DNA of 64,000 nt, from the NCBI GenBank assembly GCA_017592775.1, contig JAGFNJ010000001.1, forward strand, positions 62,001 to 126,000. Reading direction: 5' to 3'. A model generated the notes under the pieces. That model had not been told where the DNA came from, made no database searches, and saw only the letters and a program-made list of their open reading frames with translations. Position numbers and translations under genes: made by a program. Positions 63,426 to 64,000 of the stretch are shown in pieces. Within the stretch, counting starts at the first letter, position 1, and the number at the start of each line of letters is the position of its first letter. This DNA comes from Candidatus Accumulibacter conexus (GTDB lineage: Bacteria; Pseudomonadota; Gammaproteobacteria; Burkholderiales; Rhodocyclaceae).

Positions 63426-64000
63426 ATGGACCTCGCGAACGTGTTGTTGATCGGTGGCAGTGGTTTCGTTGGCGGCTGGATCGCCAGTCGCCTTTCGGAG
63501 AGCGGTGTGCGGGTGACGATCCCGACCCGCCATCGCGAGAACACCAAGAAGCTGATCACCCTGCCGACGGTCGAGATGGTCGAGGCCGACGTGCATGATC
63601 CGGCGACGCTCGTGCAGCTGATGCGCGGCCAGGACGCAGTCATCAACCTGGTCGGCGTCCTGCACGACAGCGATTCCCGCCTGCCTTACGGCAAGGGCTT
63701 TGCGGCAGCGCACGTCGAACTGCCACGCAAGATCGTCGCCGCCATGCCGCAGGCAGGCGTGCGGCGGCTGCTGCACATGAGCGCCTTGCAGGCGGCCATC
63801 GGCGCGCCATCCGAATACCTGCGGTCCAAGGGCGACGGCGAGATGCTGGTGCGTGCGGCGATGGGCCAGCTCGACGTCACGATCTTTCGCCCGTCAGTGA
63901 TCTTCGGCCCCGGTGACGCCTTCCTCAACATGTTTGCCAGCCTCGTCAGGCTGTTGCCCGTTTTGCCCCTCGGCGGCGGCAGCGCCCGCTTCCAGCCGGT
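63426..64000 (+). CDS. NAD(P)-binding, complex I NDUFA9-like epimerase-family protein (3' end outside window)
   Basis: The frame opens at an ATG at 63426 and is still open at the window edge, giving 191 codons. It begins MDLANVLLIGGSGFVGGWIA, a Rossmann dinucleotide loop GGSGFVG, and continues with EADVHDPATLVQLMRGQDAV, INLVGVLHDS, LLHMSALQA, the YLRSKGDGE segment that supplies the Tyr and Lys of short-chain dehydrogenases, and FRPSVIFGPGDAFLNMFASL. This is the atypical SDR group related to complex I subunit NDUFA9, often encoded near quinone or RNA-processing genes in betaproteobacteria. The substrate is unknown. Confidence 0.85.
   Translation, partial: MDLANVLLIGGSGFVGGWIASRLSESGVRVTIPTRHRENTKKLITLPTVEMVEADVHDPATLVQLMRGQDAVINLVGVLHDSDSRLPYGKGFAAAHVELPRKIVAAMPQAGVRRLLHMSALQAAIGAPSEYLRSKGDGEMLVRAAMGQLDVTIFRPSVIFGPGDAFLNMFASLVRLLPVLPLGGGSARFQP

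Overview
The window is a GC-rich, densely packed bacterial chromosome segment. Gene content and order suggest a motile betaproteobacterium, most likely of the Rhodocyclales (a Candidatus Accumulibacter, Propionivibrio or Dechloromonas type). That placement is inferred from FlhF/FlhG-type flagellar control, sigma-54 and sigma-28 flagellar promoters, MotC/MotD-like stators, paired CheV proteins and the zapD-coaE neighbourhood. It was not tested by phylogeny. No rRNA, tRNA, insertion sequence, prophage or CRISPR array was seen.

Region 1 (1-2878) is a sensory cassette: the end of a FecR-domain protein, an OmpA-type lipoprotein and a CHASE2 nucleotide cyclase, overlapping or nearly so. Region 2 (2978-10060) is a chemotaxis operon: an MCP with its sensor at the C-terminus, two CheV, CheY, CheZ and CheA. 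It opens with a sigma-28-like promoter and closes with a strong terminator. Region 3 (10157-17949) is flhB-flhA-flhF-flhG-fliA-motC-motD, almost every junction overlapping. Region 4 (17946-31281) is the rod/hook block. flgA-flgM-flgN run leftward, with an internal sigma-28 promoter before flgM. flgB to flgJ run rightward from a sigma-54 promoter. flgK-flgL and a coupled lipoprotein run from a second sigma-28 promoter. The three promoters give a sigma-54 then sigma-28 hierarchy, with FliA and its antagonist FlgM both encoded here.

Region 5 (31429-45355) is mostly housekeeping: metG, a Nudix-ThiE fusion, a DUF815-type ATPase, mltA, an ammonium transporter with its own sigma-54 promoter, zapD, coaE, a SPOR protein, a TrpB2-type synthase, speD, a BamE-like lipoprotein, comM and ubiK. 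Region 6 (45425-47678) is a nitrogen-control operon with a textbook NtrC site, a sigma-54 promoter, a long leader holding a 43-codon ORF and a hairpin, glnK, amtB and a terminator.

Region 7 (47745-57026) is leftward: a small lipoprotein, dnaE, an orphan ParA coupled to a TAXI-type binding protein and a quinone oxidoreductase, and uvrD. Region 8 (57381-64000) has a rhodanese fold without its catalytic cysteine, a large hybrid histidine kinase, 5-formyltetrahydrofolate cyclo-ligase, a Slt lytic transglycosylase and the start of an NDUFA9-like protein.

Most of the window is conventional. The points that deserve a second look are the degenerate P-loop of FlhG, duplicated short motifs in CheZ, the glnK leader, the orphan ParA/TAXI/oxidoreductase trio with an 18-bp palindrome, and the cysteine-less rhodanese beside the hybrid kinase.
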